DNA of 64,000 nucleotides. Source: Siphonodentalium dalli. Its lineage: Eukaryota > Mollusca > Scaphopoda > Gadilida > Siphonodentaliidae. Position 1 is the first letter of the stretch; every line of letters starts with the position of its first letter. Location: positions 214,736,373-214,800,372 of the forward strand of contig CP136061.1 of assembly GCA_032622095.1 (NCBI GenBank), given 5' to 3'. Below the pieces are notes generated by a model. It was not told the origin of the DNA, made no database searches, and saw only the letters and a list, made by a program, of their open reading frames with translations. The translations under genes were made by a program, and so were the position numbers. Below are positions 55,901 to 64,000 of this stretch, piece by piece.

Positions 55901-57190
55901 ATGATATAATTGCTGATGATATAGATATACTTGCTGATGATATAATTGCTGATGATATAGATATACTTGCTGATGATATAATTGCTGATGATATAGATAT
56001 ACTTGCTGATGATATAATTGCTGATGATATACTTGCTGATGATATATATATACTTGCTGATGATATAATTGCTGATGATATAGATATACTTGCTGATGAT
56101 ATAATTGCTGATGATATAGATATACTTGCTGATGATATAATTGCTGATGATATATATATACTTGCTGATGATATACTTGCTGATGATATAATTGCTGATG
56201 ATATAGATATACTTGCTGATGATATAGATATACTTGCTGATGATATACTTGCTGATGATATAGATATACTTGCTGATGATATAGTTGCTGATGATATAGA
56301 TATACTTGCTGATGATATAATTGCTGATGATATAGATATACTTGCTGATGATATAATTGCTGATGATATAGATATACTTGCTGATGATATAATTGCTGAT
56401 GATATAGATATACTTGCTGATGATATAATTGCTGATGATATAGATATACTTGCTGATGATATAATTGCTGATAATATAGATATACTTGCTGATGATATAA
56501 TTGCTGATGATATAGATATACTTGCTGATGATATACTTGCTGATGATATAGATATAATTGCTGATGATATAGATATACTTGCTGATGATATACTTGCTGA
56601 TGATATACTTGCTGATGATATAGATATACTTGCTGATGATATAATTGCTGATGATATACTTGCTGATGATATAATTGCTGATGATATAGATATACTTGCT
56701 GATGATATAATTGCTGATGATATAGATATACTTGCTGATGATATAATTGCTGATGATATACTTGCTGATGATATAATTGCTGATGATATATATATACTTG
56801 CTGATGATATACTTGCTGATGATATAATTGCTGATGATATAGATATACTTGCTGATGATATAATTGCTGATGATATAGATATACTTGCTGATGATATACT
56901 TGCTGATGATATAGATATAATTGCTGATGATATAGATATACTTGCTGATGATATAATTGCGGATGATATACTTGCTGATGATATAATTGCTGATGATATA
57001 GATATACTTGCTGATGATATAATTGCTGATGATATAGATATACTTGCTGATGATATAGATATACTTGCTGATGATATACTTGCTGATCATATAGATATAC
57101 TTGCTGATGATATAATTGCTGATGATATAGATATACTTGCTGATGATATAATTGCTGATGATATAGATATACTTGCTGATGATATAATTG

Positions 57191-58030
57191 CTGCTGATAT
57201 AGATATACTTGCTGATGATATAATTGCTGATGATATAGATATACTTGCTGATGATATAATTGCTGATGATATAGATATACTTGCTGATGATATACTTGCT
57301 GATGATATATATATACTTGCTGATGATATACTTGCTGATGATATAGATATACTTGCTGATGATATACTTGCTGATGATATACTTGCTGATGATATAGATA
57401 TACTTGCTGATGATATACTTGCTGATGATATAATTGCTGATGATATAGATATACTTGCTGATGATATACTTGCTGATGATAAACTTGCTGATGATATACT
57501 TGCTGATGATATAGATATACTTGCTGATGATATAATTGCTGATGATATAGATATACTTGCTGATGATATACTTGCTGATGATATAATTGCTGATGATATA
57601 CTTGCTGATGATATATATATACTTGCTGATGATATACTTGCTGATGATATAATTGCTGATGATATAGATATACTTGCTGATGATATAATTGCTGATGATA
57701 TAGATATACTTGCTGATGGTATACTTGCTGATGATATACTTGCTGATGATATAGATATACTTGCTGATGATATACTTGCTGATGATATAATTGCTGATGA
57801 TATAGATATACTTGCTGATGATATACTTGCTGATGATATACTTGCTGATGATATACTTGCTGATGATATAGATATACTTGCTGAAGATATAATTGCTGAT
57901 GATATAGATATACTTGCTGATGATATACTTGCTGATGATATATATATACTTGCTGATGATATACTTGCTGATGATATAATTGCTGATGATATAGATATAC
58001 TTGCTGATGATATAGATATAATTGCTGATG
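57191..58030 (+). repeat. higher-order duplicated block, copy 1
   Basis: Rare unit variants CTGCTGAT (57191), AAACTT (57481), GATGGT (57715) and GAAGAT (57883) recur in the same order in the block at 63085-63930. Confidence 0.8.
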
Positions 58031-61000
58031 ATATAGATATACTTGCTGATGATATAGATATACTTGCTGATGATATAATTGCTGATGATATAGATATACT
58101 TGCTGATGATATATATATACTTGCTGATGATATATATATACTTGCTGATGATATATATATACTTGCTGATGATATAATTGCTGATGATATAGATATACTT
58201 GCTGATGATATACTTGCTGATGATATAATTGCTGATGATATAGATATACTTGCTGATGATATAGATATAATTGCTGATGATATAGATATACTTGCTGATG
58301 ATATAGATATACTTGCTGATGATATAATTGCTGATGATATAGATATACTTGCTGATGATATACTTGCTGATGATATAGATATACTTGCTGATGATATACT
58401 TGCTGATGATATAATTGCTGATAATATAGATATACTTGCTGATGATATACTTGATGATGATATAGATATACTTGCTGATGATATAGATATAATTGCTGAT
58501 GATATAGATATACTTGCTGATGATATAATTGCTGATGATATAGATATACTTGCTGATGATATACTTGCTGATGATATAGATATACTTACTGATGATATAG
58601 ATATACTTGCTGATGATATACTTGCTGATGATATAATTGCTGATGATATAGATATACTTGCTGATGATATAGATATAATTGCTGATGATATAGATATAAT
58701 TGCTGATGATATACTTGCTGATGATATAATTGTTGATGATATAGATATACTTGCTGATGATATATATATACTTGCTGATGATATACTTGCTGATGATATA
58801 GATATACGTGCTGATGATATACTTGATAATGATATAGATATACTTGCTGATGATATAGATATAATTGCTGATGATATAGATATACTTGCTGATGATATAA
58901 TTGCTGATGATATAGATATACTTGCTGATGATATACTTGCTGATGATATAGATATACTTGCTGATGATATACTTGCTGATGATATAATTGCTGATGATAT
59001 AGATATACTTGCTGATGATATAGATATAATTGCTGATGATATAGATATACTTGCTGATGATATAGATATACTTGCTGATGATATAATTGCTGATGATATA
59101 GATATACTTGCTGATGATATACTTGCTGATGATATAATTGCTGATGATATAGATATACTTGCTGATGATATACTTGCTGATGATATAATTGCTGATGATA
59201 TAGATATACTTGCTGATGATATACTTGATGATGATATAGATATACTTGCTGATGATATAGATATAATTGCTGATGATATAGATATACTTGCTGATATAAT
59301 TGCTGATGATATAGATATACTTGCTGATGATATACTTGCTGATGATATACTTGCTGATGATATAATTGCTGATGATATAGATATACTTGCTGGTGATATA
59401 ATTGCTGATGATATAGATATACTTGCTGATGATATAATTGCTGATGATATAGATATACTTGCTGATGATATAATTGCTGATGATATAGATATACTTGCTG
59501 ATGATATATATATATACTTGCTGATGATATACTTGCTGATGATATAATTGCTGATGATATAGATATACTTGTTGATGATATAATTGCTGATGATATAGAT
59601 ATACTTGCTGATGATATAATTGCTGATGATATAGATATACTTGCTGATGATATAATTGCTGATGATATAGATATACTTGCTGATGATATAATTGCTGATG
59701 ATATAGATATACTTGCTGATGATATAATTGCTGATGATATAGATATACTTGCTGATGATATAATTGCTGATGATATAGATATACTTACTGATGATATAAT
59801 TGCTGATGATATAGATATACTTGCTGATGATATAATTGCTGATGATATAGATATACTTGCTGATGATATAATTGCTGATGATATAGATATAGTGCTGATG
59901 ATATACTTGCTGATGATATAATTGCTGATGATATAATTTCTGATGATATAATTGCTGATGATATAATTGCTGATGATATAATTTCTGATGATATAATTGC
60001 TGATGATATAATTGCTGATGATATAATTGCTGATGATATAATTGCTGATGATATAATTGCTGATGATATACTTGCTGATGATATAATTGCTGATGATATA
60101 TATATACTTGCTGATGATATACTTGCTGATGATATAATTGCTGATGATATAGATATACTTGCTGATGATATAATTGCTGATGATATATATATATATATAC
60201 TTGCTGATGATATACTTGCTGATGATATAATTGCTGATGATATAGATATACTTGCTGATGATATAATTGCTGATGATATAGATATACTTGCTGATGATAT
60301 ACTTGCTGATGATATAATTGCTGATGATATAGATATACTTGCTGATGATATAATTGCTGATGATATATATATATACTTGCTGATGATATAGTTGCTGATG
60401 ATATACTTGCTGATGATATAATTGCTGATGATATAGATATACTTGCTGATGATATACTTGCTGATGATATAATTGCTGATGATATAGATATACTTGCTGA
60501 TGATATACTTGCTGATGATATAGATATACTTGCTGATGATATAATTGCTGATGATATATATATACTTGCTGATGATATACTTGCTGATGATATAATTGCT
60601 GATGATATAGATATACTTGCTGATGATATAATTGCTGATGATATAATTGCTGATGATATAGATATACTTGCTGATGATATAGATATACTTGCTGATGATA
60701 TAATTGCTGATGATATAATTGCTGATGATATAGATATACTTGCTGATGATATAATTGCTGATGATATATATATATACTTGCTGATGATATAGTTGCTGAT
60801 GATATACTTGCTGATGATATAATTGCTGATGATATAGATATACTTGCTGATGATATAATTGCTGATAATATAATTGCTGATGATATAGATATACTTGCTG
60901 ATGATATAATTGCTGATGATATATATATACTTGCTGATGATATAATTGCTGATGATATACTTTCTGATGATATAGATATACTTGCTGATGATATACTTGC

Positions 61001-63084
61001 TGATGATATAATTGCTGATGATATAGATATACTTGCTGATGATATACTTGCTGATGATATACTTGCTGATGATATAGATATACTTGCTGATGATATAATT
61101 GCTGATGATATAATTGCTGATGATATAGATATACTTGCTGATGATATAGATATACTTGCTGATGATATAATTGCTGATGATATAATTGCTGATGATATAG
61201 ATATACTTGCTGATGATATAATTGCTGATGATATAATTGCTGATGATATAGATATACTTGCTGATGATATAGATATACTTGCTTATGATATAATTGCTGA
61301 TGATATACTTGCTGATGATATACTTGCTGATGATATAATTGCTGATGATATAGATATACTTGCTGATGATATAGATATACTTGCTGATGATATAATTGCT
61401 GATGATATACTTGCTGATGATATAATTGCTGATGATATAGATATACTTGCTGATGATATAATTGCTGATGATATAGATATACTTGCTGATGATATAATTG
61501 CTGATGATATACTTGCTGATGATATACTTGCTGATGATATAATTGCTGATGATATACTTGCTGATGATATAATTGCTGATGATATAGATATACTTGCTGA
61601 TGATATACTTGCTGATGATATAATTGCTGATGATATAGATATACTTGCTGATGATATAATTGCTGATGATATACTTGCTGATGATATAATTGCTGATGAT
61701 ATACTTGCTGATGATATACTTCTGATGATATAATTGCTGATGATATACTTGCTGATGATATAATTGCTGATGATATAGATATACTTGCTGATGATATAGA
61801 TATACTTGCTGATGATATAATTGCTGATGATATACTTGCTGATGATATATATATATACTTGCTGATGATATAGTTGCTGATGATATAATTGCTGATGATA
61901 TACTTGCTGATGATATACTTGCTGATGATATAATTGCTGATGATATAGATATACTTGCTGATGATATAGTTGCTGATGATATAGATATACTTGCTGATGA
62001 TATAATTGCTGATGATATATATATACTTGCTGATGATATAATTGTTGATGATATAATTGCTGATGATATACTTGCTGATGATATACTTGCTGATGATATA
62101 CTTGCTGATGATATATATATAATTGCTGATGATATATATATATACTTGCTGATGATATACTTGCTGATGATATACTTGCTGATGATATAATTGCTGATGA
62201 TATATATATACTTGCTGATGATATAGATATACTTGCTGGTGATATACTTGCTGATGATATACTTGCTGATGATATACTTGCTGATGATATAGATATACTT
62301 GCTGATGATATACTTGCTGATGATATAATTGCTGATGATATAATTGCTGATGATAAACTTGCTGATGATATAGATATACTTGCTGATGATATAGATATAC
62401 TTGCTGATGATATAGATATACTTGCTGATGATATAATTGCTGATGATATAGATATACTTGCTGATGATATACTTGCTGATGATATAGATATAATTGCTGA
62501 TGATATAGATATACTTGCTTATGATATACTTGCTGATGATATACTTGCTGATGATATAGATATACTTGCTGATGATATAATTGCTGATGATATACTTGCT
62601 GATGATATAATTGCTGATGATATAGATATACTTGCTGATGATATAATTGCTGATGATATAGATATACTTGCTGATGATATAATTGCTGATGATATACTTG
62701 CTGATGATATAATTGCTGATGATATATATATACTTGCTGATGATATACTTGCTGATGATATAATTGCTGATGATATAGATATACTTGCTGATGATATAAT
62801 TGCTGATGATATAGATATACTTGCTGATGATATACTTGCTGATGATATAGATATAATTGCTGATGATATAGATATACTTGCTGATGATATACTTGCTGAT
62901 GATATACTTGCTGATGATATAGATATACTTGCTGATGATATAATTGCTGATGATATACTTGCTGATGATATAATTGCTGATGATATAGATATACTTGCTG
63001 ATGATATAATTGCTGATGATATAGATATACTTGCTGATGATATAATTGCTGATGATATAGATATACTTGCTGATGATATAATTG

Positions 63085-63930
63085 CTGCTGATATAGATAT
63101 ACTTGCTGATGATATAATTGCTGATGATATAGATATACTTGCTGATGATATAATTGCTGATGATATAGATATACTTGCTGATGATATACTTGCTGATGAT
63201 ATACTTGCTGATGATATATATATACTTGCTGATGATATACTTGCTGATGATATAGATATACTTGCTGATGATATACTTGCTGATGATATACTTGCTGATG
63301 ATATAGATATACTTGCTGATGATATACTTGCTGATGATATAATTGCTGATGATATAGATATACTTGCTGATGATATACTTGCTGATGATAAACTTGCTGA
63401 TGATATACTTGCTGATGATATAGATATACTTGCTGATGATATAATTGCTGATGATATAGATATACTTGCTGATGATATACTTGCTGATGATATAATTGCT
63501 GATGATATACTTGCTGATGATATATATATACTTGCTGATGATATACTTGCTGATGATATAATTGCTGATGATATAGATATACTTGCTGATGATATAATTG
63601 CTGATGATATAGATATACTTGCTGATGGTATACTTGCTGATGATATACTTGCTGATGATATAGATATACTTGCTGATGATATACTTGCTGATGATATAAT
63701 TGCTGATGATATAGATATACTTGCTGATGATATACTTGCTGATGATATACTTGCTGATGATATACTTGCTGATGATATAGATATACTTGCTGAAGATATA
63801 ATTGCTGATGATATAGATATACTTGCTGATGATATACTTGCTGATGATATATATATACTTGCTGATGATATACTTGCTGATGATATAATTGCTGATGATA
63901 TAGATATACTTGCTGATGATATAGATATCA
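63085..63930 (+). repeat. higher-order duplicated block, copy 2
   Basis: The same markers lie at 63085, 63390, 63624 and 63792. The offset is 5,894 for the first and 5,909 for the other three, a difference of exactly one 15-base unit. Confidence 0.8.
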
Positions 63931-64000
63931 TTGCTGATGATATAGATATACTTGCTGATGATATAGATATACTTGCTGATGATATAATTGCTGATGATAT

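Larger units (their letters stand above)
52915..64000. repeat. 15/21-bp satellite array, >11 kb, open at window end
   Basis: Basic unit NTTGCTGATGATATA (15 bases; first base A, C or G), often lengthened by GATATA, TATATA or CATATA to 21. Most unit lengths are multiples of three, so long frames exist on both strands (plus: ADDI/ADDIDIL repeats; minus: ISKYI and SASIS repeats). They are broken only by rare 2-base steps such as extra TA. G-type units (GTTGCTG...) cluster at 52.9-55.2 kb. Higher-order duplications exist inside. I do not consider it protein-coding. Confidence 0.97.

Noticed and set aside
52915-64000. CRISPR-like array
   Set aside because: There are no unique spacers between repeats, the units abut directly, and the DNA is eukaryotic.

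Overview
This window is eukaryotic nuclear DNA from an invertebrate. Coding sequence is sparse and split by GT-AG introns, with long introns, many fold-back and terminal-inverted-repeat (TIR) transposons, microsatellites and a very large satellite. A lophotrochozoan, perhaps a mollusc, fits the type of repeats and the divergent homeobox genes, but nothing here fixes the species. I saw no bacterial features.

Layout. (1) 529-5503 is a 5-kb near-palindromic element with internal ~172-bp repeats. (2) 5504-9600 is gene-free DNA with tandem duplications and MITE (short non-autonomous transposon) remnants. (3) 9766-22098 holds two divergently transcribed, paralogous homeobox genes that I assembled from splice sites: gene A (minus, four exons, 12968 down to 10025, 245 aa) and gene B (plus, four exons, 14571 to 21522 or 21960). 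They share exon number, intron phases, an eh1-like N-terminal motif and a motif upstream of the homeodomain, and their start codons are 1.6 kb apart. Gene B has an in-frame TAG after the homeodomain, followed by 145 further open codons. (4) 22378-26000 is a cluster of a (GA)n tract and several TTAA-flanked MITEs. (5) 28328-44759 is a nest: a TTAA-flanked element containing a 14.8-kb element with 6.7-kb near-identical inverted arms, a 6-bp target duplication and a 201-aa reading frame in each arm. (6) 44999-46121 is the first large coding exon of an SLC46-like major facilitator transporter. A partial copy of it follows, broken by two transposons with clean target duplications (one hAT-like with 8 bp, one with CACTG ends and 5 bp). 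(7) From 52915 to the window end is more than 11 kb of a 15/21-bp satellite whose unit lengths are multiples of three, so both strands stay open without being convincingly coding.

The most unusual objects are the giant inverted-repeat element, the divergent homeobox pair, and the frame-preserving satellite with higher-order duplications. Only three gene loci look real by sequence (two homeobox genes and the transporter). The 201-aa element-borne frame is a plausible fourth. No pathway links them: the homeobox genes are likely nuclear transcription regulators, the transporter a membrane protein.
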